DNA from: Hippopus hippopus
Lineage: Eukaryota; Mollusca; Bivalvia; Cardiida; Cardiidae
Assembly (NCBI GenBank): GCA_946811185.2
Contig: OX328107.1
Coordinates: forward strand, 15,341,565-15,405,564
Direction: 5' to 3'
Length of the DNA stretch: 64,000 bases
Position 1 is the stretch's first letter; every line of letters begins with the position of its first letter. Positions 20,289 to 28,009 of this stretch are shown one piece after another. Made by a program: the position numbers and the translations under genes. Below the pieces are notes generated by a model that saw nothing but the letters and a program-made list of their open reading frames with translations, had not been told where the DNA came from and did not search any database.

Positions 20289-21425
20289 TTATCTATAAGA
20301 TTTTTTCCCCTTCAAAGACACCAAATGCGATTCTGGTATCCAACTTTGAAATTTTTTTGGATAACCTTTCCAATTGACTTTTATTTCTTTGATTAATTTT
20401 TTACCCTCACGCCTTGTACGTCTATCAAGAACTGAATCAATTTCATAGACTTCGTCATCTTTTATTAATTGAAGTTCGTATTCATAATAACTTCCCAAAA
20501 TTTGTTCACCCTGTAAATCTTTTATTTTATAGGTGATAGGTGAAAATGTCTTGTTAACATGAGTGATTTCAAATATTTCTTGCGTCCAATTTGGTAAATA
20601 TCCCTTATCAAATGTGCGTTTTGTTTTATTGATCCGAACACGATCTCCAATTTCGAATTTTGGCTTTTTCGTCATAGCGATTGTCGATAATCGAGGATAC
20701 AGATTTTTCGAAACCTCTGCCTCATTTGATTTTGTTACCATTGCAGGAGATGTTTTAATACTTCTGTGAAAAGTATGATTGTAATTCTGAACTAAAGAAT
20801 TCAATACGTCAATGTAACGTCTTGTTTTCTTGTACGTAAAGTATTTCCACATTCTCGATTTTAAAGTTCTTTGAAATCTTTCAACGAGGCTTGCTTTTGT
20901 CTCTGGATTTTCGGTGGTGAAAAAATGAATCTGACTCTTTTTCAAGTATTGTTGAAACAGTTTGTTTTTAAATTCCGAACCTTTATCTGTTTGAAGTGCC
21001 AAAGGTTTTCGTTTTGATTTCTGAACAATAGATTGAAATGCTCGAATCAAAGTTTTTCCCATTTTATTTGGAATAGGGACAACCCATGAAAATCTTGAAA
21101 ACACGTCGATTACACAAAGTAAATATTTCTTGTTATCATTTTGTTTTGCTAAATGTTGCATATTGGCCAAATCAGCTTGCCATTGATAATCTATACCACT
21201 TACAATAGTTTTTCGTCTTTTGAAACGTCGACGGATTGGTTTGTGTAAGGTATAGGTGGATTCACCTCGTAACCACTCTTGAACATCTTTGTATCTTATT
21301 CCTTTCAAAACAGATTTTGCAGCGTGATACAATTGGTTTATTCCAGTAAATGCGACAGTACTTTTGGGATCATAAAATAACTTTCTTAACACGTAATCAA
21401 CTTTAGGCTTTACCAGGGCTCCCAT
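20289..21425 (-). CDS. INT: retroviral-type integrase with chromodomain
   Basis: A 378-residue Polinton integrase that catalyses insertion and makes the 6-bp duplication seen at the ends. The N-terminal helical region is followed by the RNase-H-like core with the DDE triad Asp85 (QADLANM), Asp147 (QTDKGSEF) and Glu182 (LVERFQRTLKS), giving the DD35E-type spacing. A small basic SH3-like region (DRVRINKTKR, about 261-300) comes next. The C-terminus is a chromodomain (about 326-370: YEIDSVLDRR, VNWKGYP, SWIPESHL), which may bias targeting to modified chromatin. It starts at ATG 21425, overlapping the end of the upstream gene by 16 bp. The frame is intact with all catalytic residues. Confidence 0.95.
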   Translation of the reverse strand: MGALVKPKVDYVLRKLFYDPKSTVAFTGINQLYHAAKSVLKGIRYKDVQEWLRGESTYTLHKPIRRRFKRRKTIVSGIDYQWQADLANMQHLAKQNDNKKYLLCVIDVFSRFSWVVPIPNKMGKTLIRAFQSIVQKSKRKPLALQTDKGSEFKNKLFQQYLKKSQIHFFTTENPETKASLVERFQRTLKSRMWKYFTYKKTRRYIDVLNSLVQNYNHTFHRSIKTSPAMVTKSNEAEVSKNLYPRLSTIAMTKKPKFEIGDRVRINKTKRTFDKGYLPNWTQEIFEITHVNKTFSPITYKIKDLQGEQILGSYYEYELQLIKDDEVYEIDSVLDRRTRREGKKLIKEIKVNWKGYPKKFQSWIPESHLVSLKGKKSYR

Positions 21426-22294
21426 GACTGAGACGTTTTACGACTAGGGGTCTTTTTTATAGATTCTGGTGGAGTTAACAACTCTTTAGTATAGAATTGC
21501 TTCAGTCTTTCTCTTTCTTCAGGTTTCATGTATGGAGTTTTCATGTATGGAGTTTTCATCGTAGATTTTTTAACACTTTTTGCAGGCGATTTCCTTGCAG
21601 TTTTTTGTACACTTTTTGGTGTGTGAAATAAGTAATCAGACTCACCATGGGATTCTTCATCTGCACTCAGCGGCTTATCATAAGCTTTATCATAAGTTTT
21701 ATGCATCCACCTCCATCTGCTTGGATTGCCAATGACTTCTTGCGGAATATTACTTTCATGTAATGCCTTTGAAAAAGTTTTCCAGCCTTTGGGTTCAACA
21801 CCTTTTCTTTGACGTATTGCATCATTGATAAGATCGATGATATTGGAACCATGAATGCGTCCGCCTTTATATGACACAACTCCTTGTTCATCCCAAGTTA
21901 AATTATTGTTATCTTTTATCATATTTAAAAGTAACTCGGCTTTTCTTTTCATGGTTTTTGGTACACTTTGCAAAATTTGATCATGCAAGGTAACAGATGT
22001 TGATTTCTGTACACTATCATCACTTTTTGTCGTTGAAAGTAAATTGTTCAAAGTCGGTCTTGCTTTTTGAAGAGAATTTTGTAACTTAAACAAAGTCTCA
22101 CCATACTTTTGAGCTTTTTCCGATTCTGATAAAATGGTGTTTTGTAAAATATGTCCCATGTCCTGTTGAAGATGTACTTCATCTACAACTTGTGGATTGG
22201 GTGGTAAACGAGGTCTTTGAGCTTGTTCGGCTTTCCAACGATTCATATTTTCTAAGGTTTGGTAAGGCACAATAACCATTTTTTTAACAGACAT
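21410..22294 (-). CDS. conserved Polinton structural-type protein, function unknown
   Basis: A 294-residue protein from ATG 22294. The start MSVKKMVIVPYQTLENMNRW is followed by RPRLPPNPQV, a helical segment, then a folded-looking domain at about 105-200 (LQSVPKTMKRKAELLLNMIK, GGRIHGSNIIDLINDAIRQR, PQEVIGNPSRWRW). The C-terminus is disordered and basic, with a direct repeat MKTPYMKTPYMK. I recognise the central domain as recurring in animal Mavericks next to the integrase; no function is established to my knowledge. It overlaps the integrase start by 16 bp, so the two are translated from alternative or separate transcripts. Confidence 0.8.
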   Translation of the reverse strand: MSVKKMVIVPYQTLENMNRWKAEQAQRPRLPPNPQVVDEVHLQQDMGHILQNTILSESEKAQKYGETLFKLQNSLQKARPTLNNLLSTTKSDDSVQKSTSVTLHDQILQSVPKTMKRKAELLLNMIKDNNNLTWDEQGVVSYKGGRIHGSNIIDLINDAIRQRKGVEPKGWKTFSKALHESNIPQEVIGNPSRWRWMHKTYDKAYDKPLSADEESHGESDYLFHTPKSVQKTARKSPAKSVKKSTMKTPYMKTPYMKPEERERLKQFYTKELLTPPESIKKTPSRKTSQSWEPW

Positions 22295-22312
22295 AATTTA
22301 AAAATTATAAAA

Positions 22313-22732
22313 TTACAAGGCTTTAAGAGCTCCTCCTATTCCTCCGATAACGGCTTTTCCTAACAATGGTAATAATGCAGGACCAAGCAATTGAAGAAAT
22401 CCACCTTTTTGATTTAATATTTGTTTTTTATTTTTTACTGAGACTGATTTCGAAGCTAAACGTCTGAGATGCTGCCTACTTGAATACAATTTCTTCTTCT
22501 GAGGTGGTGATAAATGTACATTGCCTTTTAAAACATTATGACAGCATTCCGATATGCATTTTATCACTTCAGGTGATGAATCTTTTACAAGTTTTTTACG
22601 TGCTTTTGGTTTAGCCTGTATCATAGCCATAACCATTGAACCATGTTTTTTTATCAGAGGTGTTTTCTTCTTCATGTTGACTTGATCTCGATTTCGGATT
22701 AAATGATAATACAAGTTCCACATCACTAACAT
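22313..22732 (-). CDS. small basic Polinton protein with C-terminal GG-hydrophobic tail
   Basis: A 139-residue protein if begun at ATG 22732, or 120 from the in-frame ATG 22675 (MKKKTPLIKKHG), which may be the true start. The middle is basic with Cys and His (CISECCHNVLKGNVHLSPPQ). The ending KKQILNQKGGFLQLLGPALL then leads to a glycine-rich hydrophobic helix (GKAVIGGIGGALKAL). A double glycine before a hydrophobic tail is a feature of Polinton minor virion proteins and could be a protease-cleaved membrane-active peptide; this is inference. It lies 18 bp upstream of the next gene. Confidence 0.72.
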   Translation of the reverse strand: MLVMWNLYYHLIRNRDQVNMKKKTPLIKKHGSMVMAMIQAKPKARKKLVKDSSPEVIKCISECCHNVLKGNVHLSPPQKKKLYSSRQHLRRLASKSVSVKNKKQILNQKGGFLQLLGPALLPLLGKAVIGGIGGALKAL

Positions 22733-22782
22733 TTATAGCTAATATAATGTTTTTTGTAGACAAAATTTGTTGTTAAAATTTC

Positions 22783-23724
22783 TTAAGAAAACTGTGAATA
22801 GAGATCGTCGGCTAATGTAGTGGCTGTAGATAAAGATGAATCCACGGGAACAGATCTTCCTTTCCCAAGGTGGAGCACCTCATTTTTGTCGTCAAAATTA
22901 TATCTCCCCGTATCAACGTTGTGTTTCACCATATCATAAAGCATTCGTTTATATTTTTTTAACCCTTTTTTATGTTTAGCTAATGTCTTTGGAGACCACG
23001 TGCTGGAGGGGATTTCTTGAAACGATAATTTTTTACCTGGTAATATGAATCTTGAATACTTTCTTTCGTAATCCTGCAGTTTTTTTCTCATTCTTTCCTC
23101 TTCGGATTTCGGATACTGTTGATGTTCTGAAATGTTGCTTCCTACAGAACTTCGTTTTCGGGTAGTAACAAATCTTTCATCAATCGTAATTGGGGCATGC
23201 TTCTTTGGTGGTGAATTCTTCTTCTTTGGAGATTTTTTCTTTGGTGGAGCACGCTTTCTTGGAGTAAGCTTTTTTGGAGATTTCTTCTTTGTTGGAGATT
23301 TTTTCTTTTTCGGAGACTTCTTCTTTTGCGGAGCACGCTTTCGTGGAACACGTTTTCGATTTTGTCTTTCAGCTCCAAATTTTCTGATGGTTTTTGTTCC
23401 ATCCCATCTCAGCAAACTTCTGATAATCACACCACCTAGAAATCCACCCCCTCCAGGTTTTAAAATGATTTTACGTTTACTTTCCTCATCTATGGACGGA
23501 TCTGCTAGCTGTTCAATATCTGCTCTATGTTTTGTCATGTACGTTATGGTTTGTTTTGGTAATTTGATTTTATTTTCGATGATGTTTTGCGCAGCTAATG
23601 TAAACCATTTTAAAATTTCTTTTAATCCTGCTTTTAACACAGCTTCTCTTTCATGTTTATCGGTTTGTTGACTTAAATTTCGCAAAGCAACTAAAACCGA
23701 TCTTGGTGTAGGTGGTAAGTCCAT
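22783..23724 (-). CDS. KKSP-repeat basic protein, likely DNA-binding core protein
   Basis: A 313-residue protein starting at ATG 23724. The N-terminal third is helical (LRNLSQQTDKHEREAVLKAG) and includes an ILKPGGGGFLGGVII segment like that of the neighbouring gene. Residues about 120-180 are a run of KKKSPKK, KRAP and PPKK repeats resembling the tails of histone H1 and other DNA-condensing proteins. The C-terminal third looks folded and conserved (FILPGKKLSFQEIPSSTWSP, then KKYKRMLYDMVKH). Expected to package DNA in the virion or in the nucleus. The frame is intact. The long antisense frame over the repeats is a composition artefact. Confidence 0.75.
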   Translation of the reverse strand: MDLPPTPRSVLVALRNLSQQTDKHEREAVLKAGLKEILKWFTLAAQNIIENKIKLPKQTITYMTKHRADIEQLADPSIDEESKRKIILKPGGGGFLGGVIIRSLLRWDGTKTIRKFGAERQNRKRVPRKRAPQKKKSPKKKKSPTKKKSPKKLTPRKRAPPKKKSPKKKNSPPKKHAPITIDERFVTTRKRSSVGSNISEHQQYPKSEEERMRKKLQDYERKYSRFILPGKKLSFQEIPSSTWSPKTLAKHKKGLKKYKRMLYDMVKHNVDTGRYNFDDKNEVLHLGKGRSVPVDSSLSTATTLADDLYSQFS

Positions 23725-23828
23725 GTTTACTCACGGATGGGTATCATAAAAATGATTTATATTTAAAAATGTAATTCTCTTTTAAAGCAAGAACTTTTGC
23801 ATAAAAAACTTTTCTTAAAGAAACTTTT

Positions 23829-24500
23829 TTAAGCAGAAGAATAAATAACAGGTCCTCTTTCATTACCTTGTGTATACCAACGGTAAAATATATCTGTTCG
23901 GAGTCTTAATTCTTTGTTTGTTTGTGAATGAAAATCTACGACTAGATATCCATGGTCCGACAATGTAGCATCTTCATAAGCAGGTACCAAATGTGGGGCT
24001 TGCATTTGTCGAGCTAATGTTTTAATCTGATTCTTATCTCGTTCATTTCGAAATAAAATCATGTATCTAGAATTAAGGCTAATGGTTCGACTCGATTTCG
24101 ATTGTTGAAACATATTTTGCGTGATGTAAATCACACTTGCATTACGATGATGACCTTTTCTTGTAAACCAAAGTTTAATTTTTTCCTCATCTTTTTCCCC
24201 CAACATGTCATCAAAGACGATTAAATGTGGTATGGATACATCACTGACAATTTCGTTTTCGTCGTCAGGAATCCCCTCCACGAATTTTATCAATTCAAAT
24301 TGTGAATTAAACTTTTCCTGCATAACACTGTAGGCATGTTGCCATTCTTTGTAACACCAAACAACTCTTTCAGGAACGATGTTGAACAAGTCTTCTCGAT
24401 ACTCAATTAATTTATGAACGAACTCTGTTTTTCCACAACCGCTCGGCCCTGTGATGAAAATATTACAAGGATGTTGAAATAATATGGATTGTACATCCAT
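23829..24500 (-). CDS. ATP: packaging ATPase (A32/FtsK-HerA type)
   Basis: A 223-residue ATPase starting at ATG 24500 after the tract GTAAAAA. Walker A is GPSGCGKT (18-25), Walker B is LIVFDD (93-98), and the downstream IYITQN motif (about 124-129) supplies the sensor Gln/Asn found in A32-like and Polinton ATPases. It pumps the genome into preformed capsids, fitting the complete capsid and protease set in the same block. The length is typical. The frame is intact with all motifs present. It is separated from the upstream polymerase remnant by 260 bp of AT-rich sequence with a poly(A) signal. Confidence 0.94.
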   Translation of the reverse strand: MDVQSILFQHPCNIFITGPSGCGKTEFVHKLIEYREDLFNIVPERVVWCYKEWQHAYSVMQEKFNSQFELIKFVEGIPDDENEIVSDVSIPHLIVFDDMLGEKDEEKIKLWFTRKGHHRNASVIYITQNMFQQSKSSRTISLNSRYMILFRNERDKNQIKTLARQMQAPHLVPAYEDATLSDHGYLVVDFHSQTNKELRLRTDIFYRWYTQGNERGPVIYSSA

Positions 24501-24734
24501 TTTTTACTTTACTCTTTAAAGGCTAATGATAAAAAGATAACATCATTGAAAATGAAAGCATTTTTATTGAACAGAACTAAACAATGAAACATTTTTTGCA
24601 ATGCAACATAAAAAATTTCCTTGACAATGAAAAAAATCATAAGGAAACATTTTTTTACAATACAGCGTAAAATACATTTTCTTGACAATGAAAAAATTCA
24701 CACTGAAATATTTTTTTTACAATGCAAATTCGCA
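24501..24734 (-). terminator. AT-rich spacer with poly(A) signal
   Basis: Minus-strand AATAAA at 24563-24568. Repeated ACAATG and GAAAAAAT motifs fill the rest. The segment TTATTGAACAGAACTAAACA at 24565 matches one after the protease gene (16096), so the two 3' regions share an origin. Confidence 0.55.
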
Positions 24735-25339
24735 AAATACCACGAGTTTCACATTTGTCTTCATATTCCGTAATGTCTTTGTGCAATTGCTCTTTCTGAG
24801 TCTGACTGATACCGATCTGGATAACCACTGCCTTCTTGCTTAATTTTCAAGAAATTGGTCACATAACGTTTAAAGAACTGATCTGACATAGAATTGAAAT
24901 GCCAAATTTCATACACTTGCAATAATCGATAACCGCAGTCAAGAGCCTTGAATAATTCAAAAGTGACCCAAGTTCCGACCAAAGCCCTCTTTTCTTCACC
25001 ATGGCTACAAATACTTGAACTTTCTTCTGCACATTTCATACAGAGTGGAAACATCATTTTGTTGTTACAGTGAACTGGGAGAACGGGGTGAAACAAATCA
25101 GTTGGAGGCAAAACTTTGCATTTGATTAAGCCCTCATATTGTCGAATATTGTTCATGTCAATATTCTCAGCAGACAAAATTTCTGGCTGACCTACAGGAT
25201 AGGATTTGTGTTTACAAACATAAGGGTCCAGAGAACAGATATCAATGTACTTGATTTCCTTCTTGCTTTTTTCATCAACATCAGGAACGCGATAATAGGC
25301 CACGGGAGCTTCGCATTTTTCCTGCGATCTCTTGGCAGT
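24735..25339 (-). pseudogene. PolB: remnant of protein-primed family B DNA polymerase
   Basis: The open frame (25339 to the stop at 24761) has no in-frame ATG. It carries only the central palm part of a Polinton pPolB: the EIKYIDICSLDPYVCK region (motif A, where the usual SLYP Tyr is Asp), GLIKCKVLPP, HPVLPVHCNNKMMFPLC, then GTWVTFELFKALDCGYRLL and FLKIKQEGSG. The N-terminal exonuclease and the later motifs B (KxxxN) and C (YxDTD) are absent. After the stop, similarity seems to continue briefly in another frame, so there is also a frameshift before the break. It cannot be an active polymerase. It could be transcribed but has no start. Confidence 0.85.
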
Positions 25340-25428
25340 CTAGGAACTTAAACAACACCGTGCCAACTCAGTGGAAACGCCGTTTAGTGTGACAAGGGGT
25401 TAAATCACAATATGTTAGCGTCTATTGC

Positions 25429-25497
25429 TATAAATAGACCATTGGGTAGAGGTACACTACGTCAGCGTCTAGTAGTGAAGCGTATTTTTTATAAATA
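25429..25497 (+). promoter_or_regulatory. two TATA boxes upstream of the zinc-knuckle ORF
   Basis: TATAAATA occurs at 25429-25436 and 25490-25497 within a loosely duplicated segment (GCGTCTA...CTATAAATAG and GCGTCTAG...TATAAATAG). The second is about 65 bp before ATG 25563. This is a probable divergent early promoter, opposite in direction to the capsid block. Confidence 0.5.
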
Positions 25498-25562
25498 GCT
25501 CTATACGCTGTACTATCAGCTACAGAGTTTTAGATCAAGCGACGCTCGACAAACGATATCGG

Positions 25563-25691
25563 ATGAATGGTGAGAGAACAAATATTTGTTTTACGTGCAA
25601 CGAAGCAGGACATTGGTCCAGAAATTGTCCAAAAAAGAAAATCAGACAGGAACATTTGTTTTTTTGTCTACGTGAACCCACACAGTCATGA
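25563..25691 (+). CDS. CCHC zinc-knuckle mini-protein
   Basis: A 42-residue ORF starting at ATG 25563. It contains a perfect retroviral-type zinc knuckle C-x2-C-x4-H-x4-C (CFTCNEAGHWSRNC, residues 9-22) followed by a lysine-rich PKKKIR, which would bind single-stranded nucleic acid. The frame stops soon after a T7 run. A second frame with its own ATG at 25567 stays open to 25926 (119 residues) and could be the continuation of this gene after a one-base slip, or a separate product. Known Polinton gene sets do not usually list this gene, so it may be lineage-specific. It is on the opposite strand to the capsid block, in the early-gene position. Confidence 0.6.
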   Translation: MNGERTNICFTCNEAGHWSRNCPKKKIRQEHLFFCLREPTQS

Positions 25692-25926
25692 CATCGAAAT
25701 TTCACCATCGTTTTACAACGTTGTCGATCTCCAACATACGAAATTCGTCGGGACACTACATTCATTCTACAACGAAAATACATGGAAAACAAGTTCACTA
25801 CAGACTACAATATCACCGGTTGAAAATCAGACCGTAGACATGCAGTCCGACACAACGGATATCACCGATTCAAAAAATCTGCAAAATAACAGAACAGGCA
25901 GAGAAAAAAATATCTACAAGCGATAA
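25567..25926 (+). CDS. possible early protein overlapping the zinc-knuckle ORF
   Basis: A 119-residue frame from ATG 25567, four bases after the zinc-knuckle ATG. The part past position 25670 (SPSFYNVVDL, then LHSFYNENTWKTS and an acidic Ser/Thr-rich tail) looks like ordinary protein; the part before it is just the shifted knuckle. Either a separate small protein or the C-terminal half of a frame-broken knuckle protein. No domain recognised. Confidence 0.35.
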   Translation: MVREQIFVLRATKQDIGPEIVQKRKSDRNICFFVYVNPHSHDIEISPSFYNVVDLQHTKFVGTLHSFYNENTWKTSSLQTTISPVENQTVDMQSDTTDITDSKNLQNNRTGREKNIYKR

Positions 25927-26275
25927 TCTAAGAAAACAACAAACTTTGGATCTAAAAGAGGAGAAAAAAGCAAAACAACGAAAAGAAGAAAAAACGAGTA
26001 ACAAAGAACTGTTTCTTTTGCAAATCAACAAAACATTTCCCATACTCTATCAGACATCTGCTTGCGCAGTGGGGGTAGACAAGAATTCGAACCATACTGG
26101 AACAAATATGATTTTATGTAAAAATATCGCTGGGTTTTATAGCTTTACAGGAGGATTGAACTGATTGACTCATGACGTCATTTTTCCTATGTTTTTCCCG
26201 CATCGCCGTTTCATGCTGTTTTTTACCACTCCTAACTCAGTGTCACACAGTACAATCCTGGTGTTTCCCGTCAGG
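25927..26275. other. Polinton spacer, no gene supported
   Basis: Lysine/glutamate-rich open stretch without a convincing ATG, then unique sequence up to the inner TIR boundary. Position 26100-26165 resembles the TIR promoter in part (GGTTTTATAGC...ACAGGAGGATTGAA), perhaps an old partial duplication. Confidence 0.4.
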
Positions 26276-26311
26276 TCCGCGCTCTTTAAAAATTTCAATC
26301 CTCCTTAAACG

Positions 26312-26319
26312 TATAAAAA
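26312..26319 (+). promoter_or_regulatory. TATA box of right TIR gene
   Basis: TATAAAAA about 110 nt before ATG 26428, in the same context (AAACG before, CC after) as the left TIR box. Confidence 0.6.
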
Positions 26320-26427
26320 CCCAGGGTTATTTCCATACATTCATCATTTTTGACTCTCAGCTAACGAACACTTCGAAAGCGGTATCAATATTCGGAAGCA
26401 GTATCAATATTCGGAAGCAGTATCAAT

Positions 26428-26733
26428 ATGGAGGAGATAAATTATCAACTACGTGAGGCTCTCCAAGACTATTTGAATGCAGGTCAACAGTTATTACAAC
26501 TAAACACTCATTTCGTAGGAGAGGAGGAACAAAACCAACTACAACGTATAACACAGCCATACAAAGATCTCGGTGAAAGATTAGTTCAACTATTTTTAAA
26601 GGCAACACCGGATGTCATTTTGGTTGATATCGAATTTTGGAGGAAGATTACTTTCGATAATGGAGCAATGCTAATCAGAAAAAGAGTTGAAGCATGCCCC
26701 ATTTGTCAAGCGAATTTCGGATGCTGTCATTAG
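26428..26733 (+). CDS. TIR-encoded small protein, right (full-length) copy
   Basis: A 101-residue protein from ATG 26428. The N-terminal half is helical and Gln/Leu-rich (MEEINYQLREALQDYLNAGQ). The middle has a TQPYKDLGER stretch and hydrophobic strands (VILVDIEFW), and the C-terminus ends ACPICQANFGCCH, a possible metal-binding cluster. The upstream leader contains a GGAAGCAGTATCAATATTC unit present three times here but fewer times at the left end. It is duplicated in the other TIR in shortened form. Reads outward toward the terminus, with an array of histone-like stem-loops starting 52 nt after the stop. Function unknown; position suggests an early regulatory or replication-associated gene. 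Confidence 0.75.
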   Translation: MEEINYQLREALQDYLNAGQQLLQLNTHFVGEEEQNQLQRITQPYKDLGERLVQLFLKATPDVILVDIEFWRKITFDNGAMLIRKRVEACPICQANFGCCH

Positions 26734-26784
26734 AAGTGGAAAAAACAACGTGAGACGAAAAAAACACAGCCTCCAAAACAAAAC

Positions 26785-27312
26785 AGCCCTTTTAAGGGCT
26801 AACCCAACAGTTCTTTTCAGAGCTAACCCAACAGTCCTTTTCAGGGCTAACCATTTACCACGAAAGTTCTATCTTCAAGATGCCAGACGAAAGTTCTACC
26901 TTCAAGCTGTCAGACGAAAGTTCTATCTTCAAGTTGTCATTTCTTCAAATTGTCACAGCTCTTTTCAAATTGTCACAGCTCTTTTCAGAGCTAACCCAAC
27001 AGTCCTTTTCAGGACTAACCATCTACCACGAAAGATCTATCTTCAAGATGTCAGACGAAAGTTCTACCTTCAAGCTGTCAGACGAAAGTTCTATCTTCAA
27101 GTTGTCATTTCTTCAAATTGTCACAGCTCTTTTCAGAGCTAACCCAACAGTCCTTTTCAGGACTAACCATCTACCACGAAAGATCTATCTTCAAGATGTC
27201 AGACGAAAGTTCTACCTTCAAGCTGCCAGACGAAAGTTCTATCTTCAAGTTGTCATTTCTTCAAATTGTCACAGCTCTTTTCAGAGCTAACCCAACAGTC
27301 CTTTTCAGGACT
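26785..27312 (+). promoter_or_regulatory. array of nine histone-like stem-loops, right TIR
   Basis: On the plus strand, 3' of the right TIR gene, hairpins with a 6-bp stem and TTTC or TTTA loop lie at 26785-26800, 26809-26824, 26833-26848, 26977-26992, 27001-27016, 27125-27140, 27149-27164, 27273-27288 and 27297-27312. They come as pairs, AGCTCT/AGAGCT followed by AACCCAAC then AGTCCT/AGGACT, and CCACGAAAG follows each pair. G.U wobbles replace Watson-Crick pairs in some stems, so pairing is kept while sequence drifts. They resemble histone mRNA 3' stem-loops. Confidence 0.62.
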
Positions 27313-27340
27313 AACCATCTACCACGAAAGTTCTATCTTT
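26845..27340. repeat. 148-bp tandem repeat array, right TIR
   Basis: Units begin ACCATCTACCACGAAAG at about 27018, 27166 and 27314, exactly 148 bp apart. The first unit is longer (from about 26845) through an internal duplication. Each unit contains AAGTTCTACCTTCAAGCTGT and the paired stem-loops. Long open frames over it are repeat artefacts. Confidence 0.9.
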
Positions 27341-28009
27341 CTTTTAGAAGAGATACACTCCAAAAGAGTTATACTCCAGAGAGTTATACTGCAAAGAGTA
27401 AGAATCATTCATAGATGCAGAAAAAGACTAAGTCCAACTCAATGGTCAGGCAATTAGAAAGAGAGAAAATCATACATAGGGCAAAAAAAACTAAGTACAA
27501 CTCAGTGCTCAGACATTTAGAAAGAGAACAAATCATTCATAGGGTGAAAAAAAACTAAGTCCAACTCAATGGTCAGGCTTTTAGAAAGAGAGAAAATCAT
27601 ACATAGGTGAAGAAAAAACTAAGTCCAACTCAGTGATATAGGATAAATTTCCTTTTAGAAAAGAGAAATCATTCATAGAGATGCAGAAAAAAGTCTAAGT
27701 CCAACTCAATGGTCAGGCAATTAGAAAGAGAGAAAATCATACATACAAGGCCGGCATTTTGAATGCTAAATCCCTCTCAGGGTAGAGAGAATAGGCAAAA
27801 CTCCCCCCCTTTTCCCTTTTTTGCAAAAAATTCCGCTCAGGGTAGAGAGCCTGGTCAATTTTTGTCCGCGGTTGCTGTCCAAACGGCCGCCATTTTGAAT
27901 GCTAAATCCCTCTCAGGGAAGAGAGCCTAGGGACAAAATAAAAAAAAATCTTTCGGGGACAGCAAATAGGGCCCCATTTTTGTCAGGGATGGTGATGTAG
28001 GGCACTCAG

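Noticed and set aside
23132..23671. 179-residue plus-strand frame rich in FFFGD
   Set aside because: Antisense of the KKSP repeats of the basic core protein; low-complexity shadow.
25946..26164. 72-residue plus-strand frame in the Polinton
   Set aside because: Starts at TTG, highly Lys/Glu-biased, then runs into a sequence resembling the TIR promoter.
26687..27457. Overlapping open frames rich in RRKFYLQ and DESSTFKLS repeats in the Polinton TIR
   Set aside because: Produced by the 148-bp tandem array. The mirrored left TIR shows the same with different lengths, and the array carries hairpins rather than codon-level conservation.
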